Shown in pieces: positions 44,455 through 56,356 of a stretch of DNA of 64,000 bases; position 1 is the first letter of the stretch; the number at the start of each line of letters is the position of its first letter. This DNA comes from Byssochlamys sp. IMV 00236 (taxonomy: Eukaryota > Ascomycota > Eurotiomycetes > Eurotiales > Thermoascaceae): NCBI GenBank assembly GCA_001931875.2, contig MSJH02000830.1:370815-434814 (forward strand), read 5' to 3'. Position numbers and translations under genes: made by a program. The notes beneath the pieces are model-generated. The model was not told where the DNA came from. It saw only the letters and a list, made by a program, of their open reading frames with translations, and searched no databases.

Positions 44455-45894
44455 GTATTCTACTTATCGGATTCAGCGTGGGCTGTGCGAACAATGATTT
44501 CTCGAAGCGCACCATTCTCCATGATGATCAGACGAAACCAGATACGGGAATTACTTCCACCGTATCAGTACCGCTTGGCTGCGATCGAGCAGGTCTATAC
44601 TGCTCAGAGCACCAGGCGTGGAACTTGCGAATACTTCCCTGGAGTCAGAGGGCACTATTTCGGCCACTTGGGACAGACGGCCAGTTTCCGGAATGAAGGC
44701 TCTGTGAACGTGCATTATAGTTACTACATGCACAGCAGCATATATCCGATAGGTTCACCGCCTTCATGGCCACCTATCTAGAAAGCGCTGTGTGAGTAGT
44801 TAATGCGGTACCCATCGTCCGGAGATGTCATGCTCTCCATGCATGTTTCTTCAATCCTCTATCATCAGCAAAGAGCAACGCAGACAGGGGACAGCATGCA
44901 TCTTCTTATTCCACAATTTATTCCCGACTTCGACCACGGAGGAAACCCCACGGTAGCGACCCCTTAAGAGCAGCAATCTCCCTGCTCCCGTTTCTGGAAA
45001 TCCACTGGCTGTTCTGTTGTCAAGCCGATTTCAGAAACCGAAAATTGACCAAATATCTCCGATTACCCTGTTCTGCTTGCTGAATACATGGTGCCCATGT
45101 GTTTATTTCTCAAACATACTTTCACCCAAATCATGTCCAGCTAGGGATGTCATTACAGCTAAAGCATACAACGCGGATACTACTTATACTGTACCATTAT
45201 GGGGGACAATAGAGATTTTCATTAACGCCTATTCAATTCAATGCGAGATTCTCTACTTCTGATCTGCTAGCTTATCTAACCAGTAGCTATTGTAGCTGTC
45301 CAGCGTAGCTCCTCTTAGAATCTTGCTCGCCTCAATTAATAATAGAAGAAGATTGACACCCGTGAAGATCAGGGTGAAAATCATGTCAACCTTGATAGTA
45401 GTGTCTGTATTGACGATACCCAATCTATTGATCGTAGTTCTTTGTTCTATACAATCCAGCACAGCGGTTACTGTGCACATCTACCTTGTCACCGCCGGTT
45501 ATTCACCGAACGCAACTTATTGAAGGACACCTACAACATGTACATTAGTAGAATAGCCTCCAAAAATTGCCAGGTATAGAGTGTTATCAAACGCTGACCT
45601 GCAGACCCCCTTTTGGAGCCTGAGGTCGTGCCAAGACTCCTCCCGACGTCGAACCTCCGCGGATCGATATCCAACACCATCCCGCCGCAGCCTCAGCGCC
45701 TTTGCCTCCGTCACGTCGGGCCGTGCAACTTTCTGCTGCTCCATCGTCTGTTCCTAGTTGATACACTTCTTTCATCCTTTCTCGAGACTCGACGGCGCTG
45801 AATCGGTCAATCGTCCGGCGGCGTCTTTATCCGATAAGAACAGGAGACCAACCCATCGCGAGAACCAACAGCTTTTTACAAAGCCGTCCACACC
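44455..45894. other. Gene-free spacer, 1.4 kb
   Basis: Tandem spacer between SPC34 and TAF12. Open frames on both strands are short; none has intron support or a family. Confidence 0.55.
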
Positions 45895-47869
45895 ATGGAC
45901 GGCTCTGGCGCTGCTACGGGCCAGCCCATTGTTCCCCCTCAGCAGCAGGCACAGCTGATTCGGACTGATCAAGTGCAGAAGCTGCCGCATCTCAACGATC
46001 AGCAGAAGGCCCAACATGCGCAGCTGGTCCGCAACCTCTGGGAGATACTTAACAGCCGTGACCCGCAGAGTCCAGAGTATCAAAATGCACAGCTGAAGCT
46101 CACGCAGCTATCGCAGAATCTGATGAAAGGCATGCGGCTCTTTCAGCAGAACCGTCAACAGCAGGCCCTGCAGCAGCAGCAGGCCCAAGCCGCCGCTGCA
46201 GCTCAGCAGGGCCAGCCAGTTCAACGCCCGCAAGCCGCGAATCCCCAGTCGTTCAACCAGCTTCTGCCCCAGATCCAGCAGAAGGTTAACACCTTACACT
46301 TCTTTCTTCCCCCGAACATCAGCAAAGAGCAGACGCAGACATGGCTGCCGGAGGCGAGGTTGAGATATGGAATCGCGCTGCAGAAGCAGGAGATCGGAAG
46401 GGCGCGTATGAATGAGCTGCGACAGCAGTTTGCGCAGCGACAGAGCGCGGGAAACGTGACGCAGGAGGAAATGCAGGAGTTCAAGAATCGACAGGTGGCG
46501 GCGGAGAAACTCTTTCGTGAAGGGAGTGACTTCCTCAACAAGTTCAAGGAACAGCAGGAAAGCTTCAAGACTCAGCAACAGAATCAAACCCAAACCCTCA
46601 ACCGGCCTGCAGTGCCAAATGCGCCAACTCAGGGACAGCCACAGCAGGCTGGCCCTGACCAGGCTCAAGCTGCTGCTGCTGAAGCTCAAGCCCAGGCGCA
46701 GGCTCAGGCGCAAGCACAGGCTCAAGCCCAAGCTCAAGCCCAAGCCCAAGCACAAGCACAGGCACAGGCGCAGGCACAGGCTCAAGCTCAGGCAGCTCAA
46801 GCTCAAGCTCGTCCAGCGAATACTCCTGCTCAGATGCATCCAGGTCAGGCTCAGCCTCCAGCGGCGCACACAATCAACTCTGCTGTAAATGCCGCCCGCC
46901 ATCAGGCCGGGCAGGCGGCGATGTCGCCTTCGACTTCCCAGCCTGGGCAGACACCGACATCGCAAGGCCAGGCGCAGACGGCGACACCTCAGCCAGGGCA
47001 GATGGGCACGCAAGCTGGATTTCACCAAACACAAAGTCAGCCGGCGGAGAACACACCGACACCTGGGGGCGTCCCTCAGCAACCTCCAACCCAGCAAGGC
47101 CCGCCCCGTCCATTGTCACATAAAGCCGCCATGGCACAAGCCGCTCAAAACTACACCAACTATAACAACCAGCAGCAACAACAACAAAACGTTGCTCAGC
47201 CAGCTGCCAACACCCACGCGCATCCTCAGTACATTAATAACAGGCCTCCTGAGACCAACACTCGCAACGTCAACATGGCTATTCCGAAGAATCTGAATGT
47301 CCCTCCACCAGAGCCTGTCTCCATGGGTCCTGCTCGCCCTACCCTGTCCGGTGGACCCAGCCACGGCGCGATGGGCATGATGGGCCAGCCCGCCATCCAG
47401 AAGCACCCGGGATACGTTCTTGAGGGCGAGGGTCAGCGCGTTCTGAGCAAGAAGATGCTCGACACTCTGGTTCGCCAGGTCACTGGCGGTGGTGAAGGTG
47501 AAGGACTCACCCCTGACGCTGAAGAGGTAAGAATTTGATATCACCCTGATGCGCTGTGGATATCAGCGAGGACATCATATCTTTTCCCTTGTATCTTTAA
47601 CTAACTCACCCTAGTTCGTTCTTCAAATGGCGGACGACTTTGTTGACGACGTGATCACCGCTGCTTGTCGCTTGGCCAAGCTTCGTCCCTCCTCCACCCT
47701 GGAGATTCGCGACATCCAACTGGTGCTCGAGCGCAATTACAACATGCGCATCTCTGGTTTCTCGACTGACGACCTGCGCACCGTGAAGAAGCCGCAACCG
47801 TCCCAGGGATGGATGCAAAAGATGTCCGCTGTCCAAGCCGCCAAGGTCACCCAGGGCAAGGTCGAGTGA
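45895..47869 (+). CDS. TAF12: TFIID/SAGA subunit TAF12
   Basis: Two exons (45895-47526, 47615-47869) give 628 aa. The N-terminal region is Gln-rich with conserved blocks ([40 protein letters not shown]). A long Gln-Ala dipeptide repeat runs about residues 263-306. The histone fold is at the C-terminus: [20 protein letters not shown] | [41 protein letters not shown]12 pairs with TAF4 in TFIID and with Ada1 in SAGA. The intron (88 nt) falls inside the histone fold between the first and second helices, so both exons are needed. The gene has no overlap with neighbours. Confidence 0.93.
46681..46812 (+). repeat. Hexanucleotide-type repeat coding (Gln-Ala)n in TAF12
   Basis: Imperfect tandem CAR-GCN units (CAAGCC/CAGGCG/CAGGCT/CAAGCA) over about 130 bp, giving some 20 QA dipeptides. 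Synonymous variation between units shows it is not a very recent expansion. Confidence 0.85.
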
Positions 47870-49864
47870 TTTGTTTCATGCGGTATCAACAAGCCTCGAC
47901 ATCTGCATCCGCACAGCGGTCCACAGTTGTGGTTTTCACGAAAATAAAAACAAAAACAACATGTATCATTGGCGTTCTCAGGGAGGATTATCCGAAACGG
48001 TTACAGCATGGAGTCTTGTCTTTATGTGGCGTCAGACGGCTATGTTGTGCTTAGTCCTTGGAGTTTCTGTTGTGGTGGGAAGATGGCGCTCATTATGGGA
48101 GTAGTATCAGGACGAGGATGTTCAAATCGCGAAAACAAATAATTCTCAGTCCAATCTTGCTACAATACTTTCTCACTTGCCTTTCTCTTGTAACTGATAA
48201 TATCAAGATAATGGTAGCTTATCACCCTCTACATCGCCAACCGTCTTTTCTACCAAGATATTATCTCTAACCACACCACCATCAACCCTAGCTTCCCATC
48301 ATAATTCTTTCAGATCTCCTCATGTCTCCCGGTAAACAAACCAAAACACACTCTTCATTTGAAGCTCACCCCATATCGCAATCCCACTAACTACCGTACC
48401 CACTCAACACAACACAGAGAAAACAAATCCTCATCTCAGATTCTACTTACTATCAAAACTCAAGGTTCCAAATTTCCAATGGGTCGACCCGTATTATGTT
48501 TCACTCGTCACTCGTCTTCTCTTCCAGAATAAGAAATCTCCCACAACATCTAGTTAACTTAGATATTGGATGGAGTTCTGGAATATCAATATCTATTATA
48601 AGTAACTGATTCTTATCTTCATTCTCGGTCTCGTTCTCATTCTCATTCCTCGTTTTCGTGAGCGTATATCTAAATTCTGCTTTAGGTCATAATTTAATTT
48701 AATTTAGTTTAGGAGGTCCAGTTTCGGCATGGCACTTCTCTCTGCTCGCTCATGACTCGGATGTTGAACTTAACTTTTACTGTCGGGATGAGGGTAGTTG
48801 TATTATCTAGATTCACTGGGACTGAGCATGCAAGGTATATACGTATCTTGAGATATCTGAATTATACTTCTATATCAATCATAAGACTCATACCTACAGA
48901 TCCTTCTAGTCAACTCTACACCTCTACCAGGACAAGCTGCATAATCGAATCGCATAATATTGGTATCATTTTAGTTAGCTGACCTTGCTATGTTCTATTT
49001 TCTTTCGACTGAATGGTTTGCGCTGAAAAGGGACACCCAATAAGGCACGTCTCGCGAACGCTTCAGATTCGAACAAAGGAGACGCAAAACAACCCGATGA
49101 TGGAATCCACAGACGAAAAAGANNNNNNNNNNNNNNNNNNNNAAAAAGACAATACCAAGAAAAGACAAGGAAAAGCGAGATGAAATTACATGAGAGACTC
49201 CGCGATGCAATATGTAGAACTTGTTATGTGATACAGTAGGAAAAAAGAAAAGAGGTTGAAAGGAAAAAGACTGCTAGCAGGGGCTTTCCAAGCCGGTCTA
49301 TAACGTGATCGGGTAGGGATCTCATACCCAAACTGGAGTAGACGAGAATCGTGGAGAAAACAGAAAAAGAGAAGGAAAAGAAAAAGGGAATATTTTGCTG
49401 TACGCCGTAGATTGCAACCGGCGGACGGGTATGGGGTCTCGATCCGGACATTCAAACGAGCCTTAAAAGAATGATTAACAGGCCGCTCAAATGCGCAACT
49501 GGGCGCTGGCCAAGCTCGAAAATCTCTTGATGACCGGTCACACTTTGTAAATGAAAGACGATAAGTAGGAGTAAAGAGATACAACAGATGCCAGAGAGCC
49601 AGAGAGTATAAGGCATGCAGACAAGGAGCGCCGATCGTGACAACATCAACCCGACGCCTAAGCCTGCTGAACGTTGCGAACGCAGTGCAACTGCACGGCT
49701 AACACAGCAGAGCAAATTAGGATATGCCACATCTGGATATGACATGAGCCAAAGCGGAAATGGTCTTTTGATGAAGGAATAAGCTTTATTGCCCAGGAAA
49801 GCTTTGTCGAGCAATGATTCAATGGTGCGAAATGATCGAGTCAAACAGGTCATTATGAGGGAAC
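47870..49864. other. Convergent 3' region with an assembly gap
   Basis: 2 kb between convergent TAF12 and MSS4. It is AT/CT-rich, has no supported gene, and contains the run of N at 49123-49142. Confidence 0.6.
49123..49142. other. Assembly gap (20 N)
   Basis: Twenty consecutive N flanked by A-rich sequence (gacgaaaaaga / aaaaagacaat). The fixed length suggests a placeholder rather than a measured gap, probably an unresolved A-rich or simple repeat. Confidence 0.95.
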
Positions 49865-52602
49865 TCATCGTTCTGCTTGGAGTCGACCATTGGCATAGTC
49901 AGCCCCGTCGCCCTTTTCAGTCAAAGTGCCTCGCCGTCCACGCGGTAGGAAGCCATTCGCTTGGCCTTGCCCATCTTTTTCTGGCACGGGCGGGGGAACA
50001 TCCACTTGGCTGCGCTCATGCTCATGCTGGCCGGCGCCCGCTTCGCCGTCTTCCTGGACAACGGGCAACGTCGATGGCCCGCCGGTACTCGATGCGTCCG
50101 TGGGATCTCGCATGGTGGTCAGAGTTCGTGTTTGCGGCTCTGGCCCATCTTTAACCGCCTGTTTCTCCGCTGCTCGCATCGTCCTTTCAACGGCCGGCTC
50201 ATGGAAGCCTTGGCCTCGTGCTGGATCCACGTTAGGTTCGCCCGATGCGCGAGCCACGCTTTGCCGTTCCGCTTCTTCCTTGGACATGGTAATGCCCGTG
50301 ATGAAGTTGATGAAACGCTCTCCATAACTCTCCGGTGGAACGGGCGATATTTGCGTCCTGTTATGCGAGAGACCTTTCCAGAAATTCTCTGCCTTCTTCA
50401 CCATCCCGTACTACATGGAGTCAGTCTGCTGCACAGATATCTAGGGGTCTAACCTGCAACTTACGTGAGTCAGACAGTCTATAATTCCAAGATAATAGAT
50501 CTCATCCCCCGGCTGGCCATTCTCGTGGGTGGCTCTGAAACCACCGTCGTCGGAGTAGAAAACGAGATTCTTCCTCTCGTCGAGAATCTCATCCGGCATC
50601 CGCGCTGCAGTCTGTTCTAACGGTACAGGTCGTTCCCGCTGGAGTGTCATCCTCAGCTCTCGAGCTTTTCGCGCGCTCTCGAGCTTGGATGGTGTCCGCG
50701 TCAACATGCTATGGCTCTCATCATCATCGCGGTCGCCGCCAGGTTGGAAAACCTGTAATGTCTTATCACGGAGTTTCTCCTCGTTCCCCTTCTGCAGGTC
50801 ATGAATCCCCACTAATAGCGAGTAATCCATGATCTTGAGTCTCTGCAGTAACCGCACATCTCTCTTCAGCTGGGCGATGAAGATTTCCTTCTTCATCGGG
50901 CCGCACTCAAGATGTCGATTCCTCCGGAGCCAGTTGAGGTCCTTCATTGTCGCCCTCGGATTCTTCTCCAGATCCTCTTCGCGCAAATCACGACCGATGG
51001 TCGAGCCCTTCAAATCGTACATCTGATGGATATCTCGATGTGGCGGGAAGAGGTTGTTCATGACGACGAAATGGATCTTTCGACCGTAGGCCATCTTGAC
51101 CCGATGCAAGCCGTAGAACTGGGAGATTAAGGTATTAGGGTTGTTCATGATATGGTGGTAATAGTCGCGGAGGATTCTCCGTAGCAACTTGTGCTCGGAG
51201 TGGTGTATCGTCTTGATGATGTACTTGTAGTCTCTGGAGAAGTAGAAGAAACTCCCACTCTTGCCGGGGGAACCCAACTCCGAAAGAATGTATTTACTCG
51301 TGAGGGACATGAGATAGTCAGCAGGGTCGAGCTTGAACTGAGCTCGTAGCCGCCTAAACACCCAAGGCGCATAGTCTTTGAATTTGAAATCGTATTTGGC
51401 AGACGGTGTCAACTCGTTGCCAGTTCTGCTTGGGTTAGACTCGCGACCCAAAGGGCTCACAAAAGGACTGCAACTTACATATCGAAGGAAAACTTCTGCT
51501 TCGCTTCAAAATCCGCATCTGTCAACTCCCGGTCCATCTTTGCATTTATCCGCGACACGGTGAACCGGATTCCGGTCAACATGTTGTACGCGGTCACCCA
51601 GTTCACATGGTTCTGGTCCACTTTCGTGCCTACAATCACCCGATCGTCATCTTCCTCCTCGCGACGCTTCTTCTTCGCTCTCTTCTGCTTGATAGCTTCC
51701 GCCCATCGCGCAGCGTCCTCGTCTGGGGGCACTTCCTCGGCGGGGAGATCCGACTGGAGTGACCTCGTCGTCCGCCTGGCTAAGCTCATCGACGTCCTTC
51801 GCATACCTGCCGTGGGAGAAAAGCGACCGCTGGTGGTAGCCGTGTCCTCAGACACTTCCCTGCTGTTCCTGCGGCCAGTACTCGTTCGGGGAACCTGAAG
51901 GGTATGTCGATATGCGAGCCCTTGATTCGGGGCTGCTTGGCTATTGTCTGAGAGCGACGGTGCCGGCGGTGACGAATATCGATGGGCCGTTCCCGCTCGA
52001 CTTCCCGGGGCCAGTCTGTCAGGCTCAAATGAAGAGCGTCCAGGGTCCGGGGCAGAAGTCGACACGGGGATGGCCGTACTCTTGGGGTCGATCTCCTCAG
52101 AATATCGGTGGTAGTAGTCGCCATTAGCAGTCGGTTTGGAACCGGCCGATCGATAACTGGACGATTCTCCATTCACCTGCGGCGTGGCTGGCAGCTGTTT
52201 TGACGTTGAAGCGGTGCCATTCGGCATGTCCGTCGATCTCCTCGTGGTCTGTCCATCCAGCGTTGTTGACCCCCTTCTCGTCTCCTTGCTCTCGCGCACC
52301 GCACCACCGGCCAAGGAGAGCGTACTGCTGTCCTTCGACTGGAGCAGGTCGCGATTATGGGACCCGATACTGGATCGGGGACCGCTCAACGAATATGCGC
52401 TGCCATTCTTCAGATTGCTGAAAATCGGATGGGGATCGGATTGATTGGGGTCGAAGTGGCCCGAATCACCATTTGGGGTGTACAGGAAGGTATTCCCGAC
52501 GGGGGCCTTGTCGTGGGATTTGCGATGCTGCTGATCGAACGGATGGGGGGGATTTGTCGTCGCGGTCGGGTATTGACTCTCACTCGCGGCGAAAGATGGC
52601 AT
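49865..52602 (-). CDS. MSS4: Phosphatidylinositol-4-phosphate 5-kinase (Mss4/Its3)
   Basis: Three exons (52602-51479, 51425-50465, 50410-49865) give 876 aa. Residues 1-300 are Ser/Thr/Pro-rich and disordered, with a basic stretch ([16 protein letters not shown]). The PIPK catalytic core spans about 330-720: [40 protein letters not shown] (ATP-site lysine), [24 protein letters not shown], and [15 protein letters not shown] with the catalytic [23 protein letters not shown] follows and a disordered tail ends the protein. The enzyme makes PI(4,5)P2 at the plasma membrane, acting in actin organisation and the Rho/TORC2 network, which links it functionally (not physically) to Rho3 and Avo2 in this window. 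Introns are 53-54 nt. Confidence 0.94.
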
Positions 52603-55070
52603 GGTGACTCGGACGACGAACCAGGGTCAGTGAGTGACGTGAGGCCTGCGTGGGACCTCCAGTCTCAGGGACCTCAGAACCTCTCTCGAGCAGACGCCAC
52701 GAAGGTGACGATGGAAACAAGCAGCCACAAAATGATCCCAGCGATCTGGGGGAGGGAGGTTGTCCCAAACGAAAGAAGGGGGTTGGAGAGAGGAGATGCG
52801 GCGTGGTCGGGGATCGAGTTGGAAGCACCGAGCCGGGAGGGCCTGGCAAAGCGGTTCAGCGACCGATAAGCATGTTAGAGTTGACTGGGACTGCCAAGTA
52901 GGAACGACAGCAGCGATGAACGGCCAACAAGCAGATCGAGAGGCTGTCTGTGATCGTCGTGGTCGTCGGGGTATCAGGCTGAAAGGGGGAAAGTTGAATC
53001 AATTTCCTGACCGTTTCCACGATGGGGGGGGTTAAGAGAGGCGGGCAGGGGAAGACACAGACAAAGACCAGACCAGACCAGACCAGACCAGACAAGGCAG
53101 GGCAGGGCACAGCACAACACACACAGAGAGGAAGAGAGAGAGTAGAAGAGAGAGAGAAGAGAGAAAAGACTCCGTCTCGCTCAGGGCCCGATTATTGATG
53201 GGGGGGGAATAATAATTCTGGCAAAAGGTTGGAGTAAACTTGCGCCAAGCAGGCGGCCCCGGTCGCTCACGCCTTCGCTCCACCAGCCGTACAACACAAC
53301 GGATTGGCAACCCGGTTGATTGTCCGTCTGGATGGGCTTATTTGGCAGTGGTTAATAATATGAATTAATTGGATTCTTTTTGTTCTTGGCTCGTTCGTGG
53401 TTCTGGTGACTGTGACGTATCCGGTTCCCCTGTTGATTGTTGATTTGTCCGCAGAGCCCGTCGGGAATAATGGACGAAAGTGTCAGAACCAGGGGCAGAT
53501 GCTTAACTAAGTTAACTGTTTCATATATTCATATTTTATTATTATTATTATTATTATCTTGATATGGCGGACGGTTGGACAAGTGGAATATCTTAGAGGG
53601 ATATCAGATTGAGCATCGAACTCTAATCCTAATATCTCAGCTACATTATCATGAATATAATAACGAAATTCTATTTACAGTACTACTGCTAGAGTACCAT
53701 ACTGTTGACCACCTACCTAGGTAGTCAGTAGTAGTCACTGCTATACCATACTCGACTAACTAGCTAGTTATAACTAATAACTATGTACTCTACTGGAATA
53801 GTAATCCTCCATCCTCCATTACGAGCCCGTTGCCCTCCGGGACCGGCTTCTGGGCCTTCCGGGCGTCTTGCAGTCTTCGATCTCTTCTCCTCTAGCTCAT
53901 TATGGGTCCGTTCAGTTCTATCTGGTTAGTCTAGTTGAATCTAGTCAGTCCAGACTCCAGGCACGGCGGGATAGAAGCTGGGTGCGTTACGTGTTGCGCC
54001 CCCCGTCACGTGGAGGATGGGTCATCAGGGTCAATAACTAGTTACCAGAGAGCATCGTCGGAAAAATAACGAGCGTCAAGTTATTATATTCGAGGAAAAA
54101 TTCAAGTGCTGCTAGAGTATTTTATCTGGTTCAGATTATCTGTTGATAACAGTTAACGCAACTAGAGTATCTACTCGAATTATGCAGTGTTGCTGTCGCG
54201 ACCTGGTAATAATAATTGACACTCCACATCCCAGGGATATATAAATAGTTAACACACCCCGGAGTGGAGACCAAATGTATACCATTATGCGAACTTCCTG
54301 ACAGGGCAACACCCTCCCATTCTCCCCCATCTTATACAATCGCTAATCTTTTATATAACTTACTAACCATACCCTGCTGATCAATGCGGCAATTTCCTGC
54401 TGCCAATCCAATCGGTCACGTCATATCTCCCTCGACCTGGTTAGAAGGTCGGAGGTCCTCTATCTGATCGTAGTGGAAGATAAACTAGACCAACCAGAAC
54501 TGCGCAGCAACGATAAAGTAACCCGTAACTGAAAAGTACAGAGTTATGGTACAAACCCCCTCAGCCATTATTCAGGTACATGAGATCACGGGAACGGCCA
54601 AAGTTCGGCCTCCACCAACGACGAGATCTACACTACACCAACCCCCTACTATTTCTGGGTTGATAGCCATACTTACCTGCGATTCTCGTACTCACTACTG
54701 AATCATAAACCACAACTCTACTGGAACTTAAGAAGAGAATAAAATTGAACGGAAAAAAGAGAGAATTCCCATTTCGCATCCTACAGCTTCTGCTCCAGAG
54801 AGAGTACCAAGCTGACCAACACAATAGACATGTCCCGTTGCAAGACCCACCACATGACGCCGCCCATACCAACTTTGTCAAAAAACACAAACTAATCACA
54901 CTGACATCCCAGAAGTAGCCGCAGCATTATAATAAGCACGAGAGAAAAAAGAAAAAGAACAAGGACCAAAAAAAAGTTACAAGCCGAAGGAGACAGCAGC
55001 AAAACACGCCGCGGACGAGACATTAAAACCATGTCAAATCAAAGACACATCATGAACGACGGTGGCATCT
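52603..55070. other. Gene-free tract, 2.5 kb
   Basis: MSS4 promoter and long leader (GC/GA-rich to about 53300), then AT-rich DNA with a TTA run (53537-53557) and TAACTAACTAG words (53755-53780), then the H1 3' flank. No gene was recognised. Confidence 0.55.
53066..53090. repeat. (GACCA)5 pentanucleotide microsatellite
   Basis: Five exact GACCA units in the presumed upstream leader of MSS4. Confidence 0.85.
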
Positions 55071-56356
55071 TCATGCCTCCTTCTTCTCGGTCGATGCGGC
55101 CTTCTTCCTGGGCGCAGCCTTCTGAGCCGCGGGCTTAGCAGTCGTCTTCGTGACGCGGCCGGACTTGGTCTTGCCAAGCACCTTGGGCTGCTCAACAACG
55201 GCGGGAGCCTACTTCGATGTCAGTTAGTGATCCAAAACGGCGTGGGTATCGCAATGGCAACATACCGCGGTAGAAGCCTTGCGAGGCTTAGCAGTGTTGG
55301 CCTTGGGCTTCGCGGCAGCCTTCTTCGGTGCACCGGCCTTCTTGGTCGTCGACTTGGCAGGCTTCTCGGCCTTCTCAGTCTTCTCGGTCTTCTCAGTCTT
55401 CTTGGTGCTGGCCTTCTTAGCAGCAGGCTTGGCGGCAGTCGCCTTCTGGCCATGCATGAGCAAATGTTCAAATACTGAGAATAGAGAAGAACTCACCTTG
55501 GCAGCAGGCTTAGGAGCAGGCTTGGCGGGCTCCTTCTTGGCCAGCTTCACGGGGCCAGAGGGACCTGCAGGTAATCGCATCAGCATCGTGGATCGGAATG
55601 AAGGATGTGAATTGCAGGGGAGACGCGTAATGGCGCACTGAAGAATACAGTTGCAAGGACATTGAGATGCCTCAGATGGCGCGAAAAAAGACGAAGAAAG
55701 CGAGATACGTACCCTTGGGCTGGGTGAACTCGCCCTTCTCAACACCGACCTTGATGGCCTTGTTGAACTGGGCGTCGAACGCGGCCTGCGACGTGATGTT
55801 GATCTTGTTGTTGTTCTGCACATACTTCTTGATAGATTGACGGCTATCAAGCAAAACAAGACGTGACGTTAGTCTCGAAAATCGACACAAAAAAGCGCGC
55901 GTCCGGATGATGAACGGATCGGACGGGACTCGCGACCGGCACACCAGATACGGAGAGAAATCTTACCTGCTACCGTTGCGCTCTTTGAGCTGAATCAAAG
56001 AAAAAAAAAAAGAATTAGTCAAGAGAAGCAACAAGATGACGCGACCAACGGCACGACGCTGGATAGGCTCTAAAGCAGGGCATGTCCCATTCCGGGAGTT
56101 GAGCTTGAGCTAGTACCCGGCGCCGACCGTGAGAAGTCGCTTAGGCGCGAAGCTGATTAACTTACGCTGAGGATAGCATCCTTGATCATATCTACATGGA
56201 TCGAATCAGCGCTGATTCGCGATCGAAACGATACCAGCATCGCCGCGACGCGACGTTGTGATGCAGAAAGATCAGGAGATACGTACCTCTGTAGGAAGAG
56301 TGGGTGGCGCCCGACGTCTTCTTGGACGCGCCGGTGGAAGCCTTCTTGGGCGGCAT
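55071..56356 (-). CDS. Linker histone H1
   Basis: Seven exons (56356-56287, 56191-56166, 55989-55967, 55843-55713, 55564-55497, 55445-55266, 55208-55071) give 211 aa. The N-terminus MPPKKASTGASKKTSGAT leads into one winged-helix (H15) domain, about residues 18-84: HSSYRDMIKDAILSLKERNG, SRQSIKKYVQNNNKINITSQ, FNKAIKVGVEKGEFTQPKG. The C-terminal 125 residues are Lys/Ala/Pro-rich with TEK repeats (KKTEKTEKTEKAEKPAK) and a GRVTKT motif. It binds linker DNA. Unlike core histone genes it is heavily split. Exons 2 and 3 are only 26 and 23 nt, and all joins keep frame. Confidence 0.93.

Noticed and set aside
46294..47097. 267-codon minus-strand Leu/Arg-rich frame
   Set aside because: Mirror of the Gln-rich TAF12 coding region; Leu richness results from CAG repeats read backwards.
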